Assembly (NCBI RefSeq): GCF_004212635.1
Contig: NZ_PSRT01000075.1
Location: 1 to 42,133, forward strand
Length of the DNA: 42,133 nucleotides
Source: Bradyrhizobium genosp. SA-3
GTDB lineage: Bacteria > Pseudomonadota > Alphaproteobacteria > Rhizobiales > Xanthobacteraceae
Direction: 5' to 3'
Shown one piece after another: positions 16,318 through 25,717 of this stretch; position 1 is the stretch's first letter; every line of letters begins with the position of its first letter. A model generated the notes under the pieces. It was not told the DNA's origin, made no database searches, and was given only the letters and a program-made list of their open reading frames with translations. Position numbers and translations under genes: made by a program.

Positions 16318-17743
16318 GTCGCGTCCCTATATCTTCTGGGGCCAGACCCAGTCCCTCTGCGAGACCTGCCTGGATCTCGTGCCGACCAAGATCCAGATTC
16401 TCGGCAACGAGGTCTGGTACGAAAAACGCTGCAAGCAGCACGGCGTCCAGTCGACGCTGGTGTCGACGGACGCGGCCTATTGGCGCCTGTGCAAGGATTT
16501 CATCAAGCCCGGCGATCGGCCGCTGCAATTCCAGCAGCGCACGGAATTCGGCTGCCCCTATGATTGCGGCCTGTGCCCCGACCACGAGCAGCATTCCTGC
16601 CTGGCGCTGATCGAGATCACCGAGCACTGCAATCTCACCTGCCCGGTGTGCTTCGCCGAATCCTCGCCCACGCGGACGAAATTCACGCCGCTCGCGACGG
16701 TCGAGAAGATGCTGGACGCCCTGGTCGCGAGCGAAGGCGAACCCGACCTGGTGCAGATTTCCGGCGGCGAGCCGACGCTGCACCCGGATTTCTTCGAGAT
16801 TCTGGAGGCCGTCCGCGCTCGCCCGATCCGCCACGTCATGATCAACACCAACGGCCTGCGCATTGCCCGCGAGAAGGATTTCGTGGCGCGGCTCGCCGAG
16901 AACAAGCGCGGGCTGGAGGTCTATCTCCAGTTCGATTCGCTGCAGCGCGATGCGCTGATCAATCTGCGCGGCGCAGACCTGCGAAAAATCCGCCAGCAGG
17001 CACTGGAGAATCTCGAGCTTTACGGCGTTTCGACCACGCTGGTCGCGACCATCAAGCGCGGCGTCAACGATGCCGAGATCGGCGACATCGTCCGCCATGC
17101 GCTCACCTGGACATGCGTGCGCGGCGTCACGCTGCAGCCGGTGCAGGATGCCGGCCGCAACGAGAATTTCGCCAAGAATACCGACCGCATCATGCTGTCG
17201 GAGATCCGCAAGCGCGTCGTCGAGACCGGCGTGTTTGGCGACAAGGACATGATTCCGCTGCCCTGCAACCCCGAAAGCATCTCGATCGGCTATGGCCTGC
17301 GCAATGGCGAGAAGGTGCTGCCGCTGACATCGCTGTTACCGCAGGAGCAGCTCGTCGCGGTGATGCCCAACACGATCAGCCCGGAGAAATATCCGGTGCT
17401 GCGGGAGAAATTCGTCGATCTATTTTCGCTGTCATCGGGCCCACTGAACACCAGCGAGCGCGTCTGCGAATTGCTGTGCTGCCTGCCGAGCTTCGAGGTG
17501 CCGCAAGGTCTCACTTACGAGAACGTCTTCCGCGTCACCATCGTGCAGTTTCTCGATCGCTTCAATTTCTGTATCGGCAACGTCAAGCGCAGCTGCATCC
17601 ATTTCGTGACCGAGCAGGGCGCGATCATTCCGTTCGACACCTACAATCTGTTCTATCGCAACGGCGCAATCGGCCGTATCCGCGCCGGGCTCGAAGGGCA
17701 GACTTATCGCGAGGCAAGGCAGAGCGAGGAGGCACCACGATGA
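16298..17743 (+). CDS. Radical SAM protein of the COG1964/tetraether-synthase-like type
   Basis: A 481-residue multi-cluster radical SAM protein. The N-terminus has a rubredoxin-like set C21-X2-C24...C45-X2-H48-G. C86-X3-C90-X2-C93 in GCPYDCGLCPDH is followed directly by the canonical C111-X3-C115-X2-C118 (CNLTCPVCF) and the SAM-binding GGEP at 156-159. More Cys residues lie at 323, 390, 394, 395, 425 and 433. This order matches what I know of MJ0619-type proteins and archaeal tetraether synthase, which joins two lipid chain ends through carbon-carbon bonds; bacterial relatives have been proposed to make membrane-spanning lipids. The start lies inside the Lgt-like gene and the stop overlaps the next gene's ATG, so all three are translationally coupled. 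Substrate and product here are unknown; lipid chemistry is an inference from the family and the Lgt-like neighbour. Confidence 0.82.
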   Translation: MNAPLHKSRPYIFWGQTQSLCETCLDLVPTKIQILGNEVWYEKRCKQHGVQSTLVSTDAAYWRLCKDFIKPGDRPLQFQQRTEFGCPYDCGLCPDHEQHSCLALIEITEHCNLTCPVCFAESSPTRTKFTPLATVEKMLDALVASEGEPDLVQISGGEPTLHPDFFEILEAVRARPIRHVMINTNGLRIAREKDFVARLAENKRGLEVYLQFDSLQRDALINLRGADLRKIRQQALENLELYGVSTTLVATIKRGVNDAEIGDIVRHALTWTCVRGVTLQPVQDAGRNENFAKNTDRIMLSEIRKRVVETGVFGDKDMIPLPCNPESISIGYGLRNGEKVLPLTSLLPQEQLVAVMPNTISPEKYPVLREKFVDLFSLSSGPLNTSERVCELLCCLPSFEVPQGLTYENVFRVTIVQFLDRFNFCIGNVKRSCIHFVTEQGAIIPFDTYNLFYRNGAIGRIRAGLEGQTYREARQSEEAPR

Positions 17744-18024
17744 GCGATACGCCACCACCGGTTCTGCCGCCCGTCCCGACGCCCGTTGAACCACGCAGCG
17801 GCTGCCTCACTGCGTTCATGGTGATTTCAGGGGTGATCCTGCTGCTTCCGGGTCTATGCGCCCTGCTGTTCGGCGGAGCTTCGGTGATCGACGGAGGCAA
17901 GATCGACTCGGACATCGCGCCGCTGGTCTTCCTGGGACTGGTCGTCGGCATCGGAGGCGTCGTCCTGATCTGGGCGGCCATCAGGGGGCGAAAGGCCCCC
18001 GCCCATCCCGGAACTCAGCCCTAA
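17740..18024 (+). CDS. Small two-helix membrane protein, third gene of the Lgt-like/radical SAM operon
   Basis: A 94-residue protein with a Pro-rich N-terminus (TPPPVLPPVPTP), one Cys at the edge of the first membrane helix (SGCLTAFMVISGVILLLPG), a second helix (PLVFLGLVVGIGGVVLIW) and a short basic tail. The ATG overlaps the radical SAM stop as ATGA and is preceded by a strong GAGGAGG, so translation is coupled. No family recognised. Its conserved position would suggest an accessory subunit or anchor for the radical SAM protein, which itself has no membrane helix. Confidence 0.75.
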   Translation: MSDTPPPVLPPVPTPVEPRSGCLTAFMVISGVILLLPGLCALLFGGASVIDGGKIDSDIAPLVFLGLVVGIGGVVLIWAAIRGRKAPAHPGTQP

Positions 18025-18074
18025 CCCCCGGAGATTCCCGGACAAAATTCAGTCAACCAACGGCCAAAGAACAC

Positions 18075-18103
18075 ATTGTTTTTTGGCGTTTTTTGCATAT
18101 ATT
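18075..18103 (+). promoter_or_regulatory. Possible promoter upstream of typA
   Basis: TATATT at 18098-18103 matches five of six -10 positions, with TTGTTT at 18076-18081 sixteen bases upstream as a weak -35. The sequence is an unusually T-rich island in a GC-rich genome. Transcription would start near 18110, giving typA a leader of about 150 nt that begins with the hairpin at 18123-18144. Confidence 0.4.
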
Positions 18104-18122
18104 GCGCCGCAACGCGTAGGGC

Positions 18123-18153
18123 GCCCGGTCTGATATGGCCGGGCTTCCTTTTT
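18123..18153 (+). terminator. Terminator-like hairpin between the Lgt/radical SAM operon and typA
   Basis: An 8-bp stem (18123-18130 with 18137-18144, one G-U pair) and a six-nt loop TGATAT are followed by TTCCTTTTT. It could end transcription of the three-gene operon, 99 nt after its last stop, or act as an attenuator in the typA leader if the promoter at 18075-18103 is real. Confidence 0.5.
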
Positions 18154-18262
18154 GGGCGGCGAGCGCCCGTTTCCAGTCTTCCAGCGTTGTTTCGAGAAGA
18201 GGTCCCGGTCCGACCGGCGAGATCGCGCTTAACCCATTGTTCGAACGCAAAGAAGCTCACTC

Positions 18263-20089
<1,827 letters not shown>

Positions 20090-20110
20090 AGCCACTGGTC
20101 TCCGTAGTGC

Positions 20111-20201
20111 CGTAGGGTGGGCAAAGCGAAGCGTGCCCACCACTTGAAATCCCGATCGACAATGGTGGGCACGGCGCAAGGGCGCCTTTGCCCACCCTAC
20201 G
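20111..20201. repeat. Palindromic intergenic repeat, family G
   Basis: Left arm CGTAGGGTGGGCAAAGCGAA and right arm ending TTTGCCCACCCTACG, with inner CGTGCCCACCA/TGGTGGGCACG arms. It lies 21 bp after the typA stop. Confidence 0.85.
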
Positions 20202-20320
20202 AAACTGTCTCTGGAATGCTGAATCATCCGCTCCAGTACGCAATTGCGCTACAAGGCGGGTGATGACGGCTATGCTTGCGGCGGCTTCAGCACACTCAGC
20301 GAACGTGCTAGAGCCCGCCT

Positions 20321-21568
20321 ATGACTTCCCTCCCCTCCTCCGTCGACGTCGCGATCATCGGCGCCGGTGCCGCCGGCCTCGGCGCCGCGCACGCGCTGGC
20401 GGGCTGCGGCCTCTCCGTGATCGTGCTGGAGGCGCGTGACCGGCTCGGCGGCCGCGCCTGGACGGTGCAGGCCTCGCCCGAGGTCGTCTTCGACGTCGGC
20501 TGCGGCTGGCTGCACTCGGCCGACAAGAACTCCTTCGCTCTAATCGCGAAGCAGCTCGGATTCGAGGTCAACACGGCCCTGCCGCCCTGGCGCGAGCGCG
20601 CCTTCGGCAACGCCTTTCCGCAAACCGATCGCGACGATTTCATGCGCGCGATGGAGGCGTTCTATGAGCGCCTCTGGCAGGCCGCGCAAAAGGGCAAGGA
20701 CGGACCCGCGAGCCTGAGCCTCGAGCCGGGCAACCGCTGGAATCCGATGATCGATGCGGTCTCGACCTACGTCAATGGCTGCGAATTGGAGGACATGTCG
20801 ACGCTGGACTGGGACGCCTATGAGGACAGTGACCTCAACTGGCGCGTCCGCCGCGGCTATGGCACGCTGATTGCCGCCTATGGCGCGCCGGTCACGGTGG
20901 CCCTGAGCTGCAACGTTACATTGGTCGATCATTCCGGTCAGCGCATCCGGCTCGAAACATCGCGGGGCACGCTGACCGCGGACAAGGTGATCGTCACCGT
21001 CCCGACCAATCTGATCGCCGATGAGACGATCCGTTTTTCACCACCGTTGCCGGCCAAGATCGATGCCGCCGCCGGACTGCCGCTCGGCGTCGACGACAAG
21101 GTGACGCTGGCGCTCGATGGCGCCGAAGCCTTCCCGATCGAAGGCAATCTGCGCGGCGCCACCATGCGCACCGAGATGGGCACCTACCACATCCGCCCGT
21201 TCGGCCAGCCCTGCATCGAAGGCTTTTTCGGCGGCAGCTTTGCGCGCGAGCTGGAAGACGCCGGCGAAGGCGCCATCGCCGCGCAGAGCATCGACGAGAT
21301 CGCGGGTTTTCTCGGCAACGACATCCGGCGCAAGCTGAGGCCGCTGTATGAGTCGCGCTGGGCGCGCGATCCCTTCGCCGGAGGCTCCTATTCACATGCG
21401 CTGCCCGGGCACGCCGGAGATCGTGCTGTGCTCGCGGAGCCAGTGGACGGACGGTTGTTCTTCGCCGGAGAGGCAACGTCGCCGAATTTCTTCACGACGG
21501 CGCATGGAGCGCGGGACAGCGGGGAGCGGGCGGCCAACGAGGCGCTCGCGGCCCTTCGCAAGCCCTAG
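20321..21568 (+). CDS. FAD-dependent amine oxidase family protein
   Basis: A 415-residue flavoprotein. The dinucleotide-binding motif GAGAAG is at 14-19, followed by VLEARDRLGGRAWT, the hallmark of the monoamine/polyamine oxidase family. At the C-terminus, LFFAGEATSPNFFTTAHGA is the second FAD contact. Family members oxidise amines with oxygen to give an aldehyde, ammonia and peroxide, but many bacterial ones have unknown substrates. No signal peptide is visible, so it is probably cytoplasmic. It is transcribed alone between two palindromic repeats. The ribosome site before ATG 20321 is weak. Confidence 0.88.
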   Translation: MTSLPSSVDVAIIGAGAAGLGAAHALAGCGLSVIVLEARDRLGGRAWTVQASPEVVFDVGCGWLHSADKNSFALIAKQLGFEVNTALPPWRERAFGNAFPQTDRDDFMRAMEAFYERLWQAAQKGKDGPASLSLEPGNRWNPMIDAVSTYVNGCELEDMSTLDWDAYEDSDLNWRVRRGYGTLIAAYGAPVTVALSCNVTLVDHSGQRIRLETSRGTLTADKVIVTVPTNLIADETIRFSPPLPAKIDAAAGLPLGVDDKVTLALDGAEAFPIEGNLRGATMRTEMGTYHIRPFGQPCIEGFFGGSFARELEDAGEGAIAAQSIDEIAGFLGNDIRRKLRPLYESRWARDPFAGGSYSHALPGHAGDRAVLAEPVDGRLFFAGEATSPNFFTTAHGARDSGERAANEALAALRKP

Positions 21569-21579
21569 CCACGACCTCC

Positions 21580-21657
21580 GTCATTGCGAGCGCAGCGAAG
21601 CAATCCAGACTGCCGCCGCGGCAAGATCCTGGATTGCTTCGCTACGCTCGCAGTGAG
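21580..21657. repeat. Palindromic intergenic repeat, family A
   Basis: GTCATTGCGAGCGCAGCGAA with the internal CAATCCAG/CTGGATTG pair; the right end reads CTCGCAGTGA, one change from the consensus. It sits between convergent genes, immediately beyond the stop of the DCC protein gene. Confidence 0.82.
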
Positions 21658-21661
21658 CGCG

Positions 21662-22069
21662 TCACTCGATCACCCTCGCCCGTAAATCGGCATCGGGCAC
21701 GAAGCAGGTGTCGTACTTGCCGAAGATGCGATAGCGGTTGCGTGCGACAAGGCTGTAGACGGGGTCCCTTAACAGCCTCGGCACGGCGAACAACGCGCGC
21801 ACCCAGCCCCAGCCAGGGAGCAGCGACAGCACGGTCAGCGCGGCGTCCGACTTCAAATACACCTCGCCGCCATGGACTACCGCATTGGTATCTGGATCGT
21901 GCGGATCGATGCCGAACGTCTTCGCGAGCCGGGTCCCGTAGTCCGATTGGATCGGCGTGAAACGGAACCGCTTCGCCGTGTCGCGCTTGGCAACGAAACG
22001 AACCCAGCGCGAGCAGAAGATGCAGACGCCGTCATACAGGATCACGTCGTCGTCGGGCCATTTGCTCAT
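21662..22069 (-). CDS. DCC1-like thiol-disulfide oxidoreductase family protein (DUF393)
   Basis: A 135-residue protein of the DCC family, named for its Asp-Cys-Cys type motif near the N-terminus; here it reads LYDGVCIFC (Cys16, Cys19), a CxxC inside a thioredoxin-like fold. The remaining conserved pieces RFRFTPIQSDYG and DAALTVLSLLPGWGWV are present. It is predicted to act in thiol-disulfide exchange, but no substrate is known. It is the last gene of a four-gene minus-strand operon; its ATG overlaps the stop of the SDR-DoxX gene by one base (TGATG). Confidence 0.88.
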   Translation of the reverse strand: MSKWPDDDVILYDGVCIFCSRWVRFVAKRDTAKRFRFTPIQSDYGTRLAKTFGIDPHDPDTNAVVHGGEVYLKSDAALTVLSLLPGWGWVRALFAVPRLLRDPVYSLVARNRYRIFGKYDTCFVPDADLRARVIE

Positions 22070-23388
22070 CAGCGATTATCCAGCGTCAGGAGAGCCACCA
22101 GCATCAGCACGATGGCTGGTCCGGTCTTCACCAAAGCACCTAACGGCTCGATCCAGAGATCGGGCGTGAGGATGGCTGCACCCACCATGTAGCCCAGCGA
22201 GGCGACGATGCCTGCAGCGAGCCCGATCGCCGCGGTGCGGCGAAAGCCGATCAGCACGCCGATGCTCATATCCATCAGGCTGGTGCCGATGGTGATGGGA
22301 TCGACCAGCGCGGGCGGGAAGTTATGCGCGATCAAGATTCCGGCGGCGGCACGATAGGACACGAACAGCGCGATGAAACCCGAGACGAGCCAGAATGCGA
22401 CCAGGCTTGCGAAGATCAGCGCCTTGATCAGGAACAGCCGTGCGAACCATTTGTCCTGGATACTTGCGGGATGGCGGCCGATCGTCCCAGCCAATGTCTT
22501 CGGCGCGATGCCCGTGGCTGCGATCCACGCCGAGGGATCGCCGGTCACGCCACGGCGCAACTCCGCGATAGCGGTGGAACGCAGCGGTGGCATCCAACCG
22601 AGATGATTGGCTAAATCGCCGATTTTGGCGCCGAGATCGAGCAGGAGGGCCGGCATCACGAGACGCGGCCAGGTGGCCGTGCCGAACGCGTGGCGAAACT
22701 GTTTGATGATGCCGGCCATCGTGACCGGTTCTGCCTGCATCAGGTCCCAGCTCACGGCTTTCACGGAGGCGTCGTCGATATCGCGCGCGGCGAGCCAGGC
22801 GATGGTGGCGGCGATGTCCTCGACCGCGACGGGCTGGAAGAGCGTTGCCATTTCCTTATCCGGCAGGTTGATCGGAAAAGCGGCGAGCGCACGCAGCATG
22901 GCGCTGCCGCCATAGGCTGACGGCGCAACCACGAAGCCCGGCCGCAGGACGGCATGGGGAATGCCGGAGGCCGCGATCAGACGTTCGGCTTCGCGTTTGG
23001 TCGTTGCGAAGGCGGTGCGATCCGCCTCCACCACCCCGGGGATCGAGATGTGCACCAGGCGGATCGCACGGCCGCTAGCGCCAATCGCCCGAACCAGGCG
23101 CGCAACGAAATCACGATGCACGACATTTGTGTCGCTGCCGGGCCCGTCCTGGAGCACGCCGAGGCAGTTCACGACGACATCGACGGCATGTTCGCTGAGG
23201 AGACGCGCCAGCGCAGCCGCATCGAGGATGAGGATCGGCAGTTCGATGTCCAGCGCGCTCATCTGCTGCGCCGGCGACAGGCTGCGTGCCACGCCGACAA
23301 CGCGAAAGCCACGCGCGCGCAGATCGTCGGTGACGAAGCGGCCGATCAGGCCGGAGGCGCCGAACAGCAAGATGGTTCGCTTACTCAT
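22069..23388 (-). CDS. Atypical SDR fused to a DoxX-like membrane domain
   Basis: A 439-residue two-part protein. The N-terminal 300 residues form an extended NAD(P)-binding domain of the epimerase/NmrA type, with GASGLIG at 10-16, VVVNCLGVLQDGPGS and an AERLIAASGIPHAVLRPG stretch. The C-terminal 130 residues contain about four membrane helices of the DoxX-like type (KWFARLFLIKALIFASLVAF..., SLMDMSIGVLIGF). Such fusions suggest a membrane-bound redox enzyme acting on a lipid or quinone-linked substrate. The ATG at 23388 has GAGGGG just upstream; the same frame is open far upstream to 24681 but that part overlaps other genes in the operon. Tight spacing to both neighbours shows co-translation. 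Confidence 0.88.
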   Translation of the reverse strand: MSKRTILLFGASGLIGRFVTDDLRARGFRVVGVARSLSPAQQMSALDIELPILILDAAALARLLSEHAVDVVVNCLGVLQDGPGSDTNVVHRDFVARLVRAIGASGRAIRLVHISIPGVVEADRTAFATTKREAERLIAASGIPHAVLRPGFVVAPSAYGGSAMLRALAAFPINLPDKEMATLFQPVAVEDIAATIAWLAARDIDDASVKAVSWDLMQAEPVTMAGIIKQFRHAFGTATWPRLVMPALLLDLGAKIGDLANHLGWMPPLRSTAIAELRRGVTGDPSAWIAATGIAPKTLAGTIGRHPASIQDKWFARLFLIKALIFASLVAFWLVSGFIALFVSYRAAAGILIAHNFPPALVDPITIGTSLMDMSIGVLIGFRRTAAIGLAAGIVASLGYMVGAAILTPDLWIEPLGALVKTGPAIVLMLVALLTLDNR

Positions 23389-23396
23389 TGCGCCCC

Positions 23397-23864
23397 TCAA
23401 AACGGTTTTGCGATCATCAGCCAGAGGATCAGCATCGTCGCGCCGAAGCCGGGGAAGCCGAATAAGAACCAGCGGCGGAACAGAACGAAATAGCGCTTCG
23501 GAAGCGCGTTGCACTGTTCGGCCGCCTTGCGCGCGAGGTCGCGCATCTCGATCTGCATGAAGACGACGGGGACCCAGAACAGGCCTGCGACGGTATACAG
23601 CGCCAGCGAAGTCAGCAACCAGCGCTCGGTGAGCGACGTCGCCGAGAGCATCATCAGCAGGCCGCCCGTGACCGGGTGGAGGATCACGGCCGACAGCGTG
23701 AAGATCGCATCCGCGATCACGACCACGGCGGCAGTGCGCGCGATGAATGCCACGTCCTGCGTGCGATGCGCCATCAGCATGAAGAAGGCGATGCCGGTTC
23801 CGGTGCCGAGGATGACGATGGCGCCGAGCACATGCAGAAATTTGACCAGGAAATACAGCGTCAT
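23397..23864 (-). CDS. DUF2269 family integral membrane protein
   Basis: A 155-residue protein with four membrane helices. It begins MTLYFLVKFLHVLGAIVILGTGTGIAFFM, which with HPVTGG and the WVPVVFMQIEMRDLA stretch is typical of DUF2269. Conserved His residues in the helices suggest metal or heme binding but this is not established. The ATG at 23864 overlaps the upstream hydrolase stop as ATGA, and the gene ends 8 bp before the SDR-DoxX start. A longer reading from 23957 overlaps the hydrolase and is rejected. Confidence 0.87.
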   Translation of the reverse strand: MTLYFLVKFLHVLGAIVILGTGTGIAFFMLMAHRTQDVAFIARTAAVVVIADAIFTLSAVILHPVTGGLLMMLSATSLTERWLLTSLALYTVAGLFWVPVVFMQIEMRDLARKAAEQCNALPKRYFVLFRRWFLFGFPGFGATMLILWLMIAKPF

Positions 23865-24760
23865 GGCTTCTTGGTCGCCATTGGCTTGGGCTGGTCCAGC
23901 GCACGCGCGAGATCGCCGCTTGCGGCTTTGACGCCGACCTCGGTTTCGACCATCCAATGACCCTCGCTGCCGACGGCCGGCAGGGTGCGGAAGTCGGCTT
24001 TGCCGCCAGCACCGCGAAACGCCTCGACCAACCTTTGGGAAAATGCCGGTGCGAAGTAACTGTCATTGTCCGCAACGAGCCACGTGACGGGAATGCGCGC
24101 GGCCTTGCCGAATTCGGCTGCGGCCGCAAGGAGCGTTTGCGGCGCGCAGATCCTGTTCGGCTCATCATTGGCATGGCCGCCGCGCCCCGGTGCGAATGCA
24201 ATGATCGCGGAGACCGCCTTCGGATCGGCATTGGCGAGCGCCAGCGCACCCCAGCCGCCCGCGGAATGGCCGAGCACGATCGCGGCATCTTTGCGGATAA
24301 ATTCCTGCTTTCGCAGATAGTCCAGCGCGAGCGAGATTTGGTCGGCCGTCGCGCGGGCCGATCGCGCGTAATCCGCCTCGTCGCAGCTGCCCTGGTCCTC
24401 GACATAGCGGCCACCGGTCGCGCCATGGCCGAGCCGCTCCGGCACCAGCACGGCAAAGCCGCGCGCGACGAGATACGCCGAGAGCGCGCGGTATTCCGGC
24501 CGCGGCATTTGCGCGCGACGTAAGCCATTCTGCGTCGAGGCGTGGGCGATGACCGCGAGCCGGAACGGGCCGGCACCGAGGGGACGAAACAGCAGCGCAT
24601 GCGCGGCCATGCCGGTATCCGGCGATGGCACGCGCCACTCTTGCCGGCGAAACGGTTCGCCCTCCTCGCCCAATGGACCAAACGTGACCTGAGCGCACAG
24701 AGGTGACGCAGTCAGCACGGCGAGCAAAGACAGAACCGCAGGGGTGATGAGGAGCCGCAT
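23861..24760 (-). CDS. Exported alpha/beta hydrolase
   Basis: A 299-residue hydrolase with a Sec signal peptide (MRLLITPAVLSLLAVLTASPLCA). The nucleophile elbow GHSAGG places Ser166, and the catalytic His is likely in EGHWM near the C-terminus. It resembles dienelactone-hydrolase-type and dipeptidyl-peptidase-type predicted hydrolases that act on small esters. It has four or more Cys residues, possibly disulfide-bonded. It is the first gene of the operon hydrolase, DUF2269, SDR-DoxX, DCC. The start is uncertain: ATG 24760 gives the best signal peptide, whereas a GTG at 24799 would add 13 residues; neither has a good ribosome site. Confidence 0.82.
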   Translation of the reverse strand: MRLLITPAVLSLLAVLTASPLCAQVTFGPLGEEGEPFRRQEWRVPSPDTGMAAHALLFRPLGAGPFRLAVIAHASTQNGLRRAQMPRPEYRALSAYLVARGFAVLVPERLGHGATGGRYVEDQGSCDEADYARSARATADQISLALDYLRKQEFIRKDAAIVLGHSAGGWGALALANADPKAVSAIIAFAPGRGGHANDEPNRICAPQTLLAAAAEFGKAARIPVTWLVADNDSYFAPAFSQRLVEAFRGAGGKADFRTLPAVGSEGHWMVETEVGVKAASGDLARALDQPKPMATKKP

Positions 24761-24968
24761 GAATTGCCAGAGGAGGCGGACACGAACAGCAATGGCCACA
24801 CTAATAGGAACGAATCACTCCGGGCAGACTTTCTGCGCTGCCATTGCCATTCATTCGTTGCCGCAGCGAGTTTTACACCGACACATGGCGGGCCACTGCC
24901 ATCCAAAACGCCGGCTTGTCCTCTTTCGGGACAACAGGGTTGAAATACTGATGCAGAAAGTCCACACG

Positions 24969-24984
24969 TTAACCGATAATTAAC
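24969..24984 (+). promoter_or_regulatory. CtrA-type binding site upstream of the GNAT gene
   Basis: TTAA (24969-24972), seven bases, then TTAAC (24980-24984), which is exactly the TTAA-N7-TTAAC consensus of the alphaproteobacterial cell-cycle regulator CtrA. It also forms a CGTTAA/TTAACG inverted repeat. It lies 45 bp before the GNAT start and about 210 bp from the divergent hydrolase. TTAA is rare in this GC-rich DNA. Confidence 0.5.
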
Positions 24985-25028
24985 GATAGGTCTTGCCGCC
25001 GGCGCGGCGACTTGGTTTGATCGCCTCC

Positions 25029-25538
25029 ATGAGCACAACCCTGATCGAGGTCCGGCCGGCCAAAGCCGCAGATGCAACTGCGGTGGCGTCGACCCATGAC
25101 GAAGCTTGGCGCTCGGCCTATCAGGGCATCATCCCCGGCGCCGAGCTGGAAAAGCTGATCAACCGCCGCGGTCCACAGTGGTGGGACAGTGCGATTCGCA
25201 AGGGCAGCCGCGTCAGCGTGCTGGTGTTCGGCGACAAGATCGCGGGCTATGCCAATTACGGCCGCAACCGCGCCCGCAGCCTGCATTTCGACGGCGAGAT
25301 CTACGAGCTCTATCTGCGGCCGGAATTCCAGGGCCTCGGCTTCGGCCGCCGCCTGTTCGCCGCCGCCCGCCGCGACCTGATGCAGAGCGGCCTGAAGAGC
25401 ATGGTGGTGTGGGCGCTTTCGGACAACGATCCGGCCACCGAGTTCTACCGTGCCCTGGGCGGCCGAATGGTGGCGCGCTCCTCGGAGCGGTTCGGGCCGA
25501 AGTCGCTCGACAAGGTTGCCTTCGCTTGGACCAATTGA
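25029..25538 (+). CDS. GNAT-family N-acetyltransferase
   Basis: A 169-residue acetyl-CoA-dependent acyltransferase. Motif A, with the acetyl-CoA pyrophosphate loop, reads LYLRPEFQGLGFGRRLF (94-110; QGLGFG at 101-106), preceded by the FDGEIYEL strand. Motif B lies in WALSDNDPATEFYRALGG. The N-terminal AWRSAYQGIIPGAEL segment is common to acetyltransferases of the RimI-like predicted type. The substrate is unknown. The ATG at 25029 is the first codon matching the domain; an upstream reading from 24993 has no support. It faces a divergent operon across a 268-nt gap containing a CtrA-like box. Confidence 0.9.
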   Translation: MSTTLIEVRPAKAADATAVASTHDEAWRSAYQGIIPGAELEKLINRRGPQWWDSAIRKGSRVSVLVFGDKIAGYANYGRNRARSLHFDGEIYELYLRPEFQGLGFGRRLFAAARRDLMQSGLKSMVVWALSDNDPATEFYRALGGRMVARSSERFGPKSLDKVAFAWTN

Positions 25539-25717
25539 GCTGCTGAAACCTGAATCGGCAGCGTTTTCCATCCGTCGATACCGCCCGCCTTTTGCGCCGG
25601 TGATCGCCGGATTCATTATTTCACAAAAACGCGATGGATCAGCGGGCCAAGCCCGCGTATGACAGCGCCAAAATCGCTGCCGGGCGCGATTTCACCTCGG
25701 CAACAACGGAGCCTTGA

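Noticed and set aside
22069..24681. Single 870-codon reading covering SDR-DoxX, DUF2269 and hydrolase regions
   Set aside because: Only the part from 23388 onward encodes a recognisable protein; the upstream part is out of frame with two well-supported genes and has shadow-like composition.
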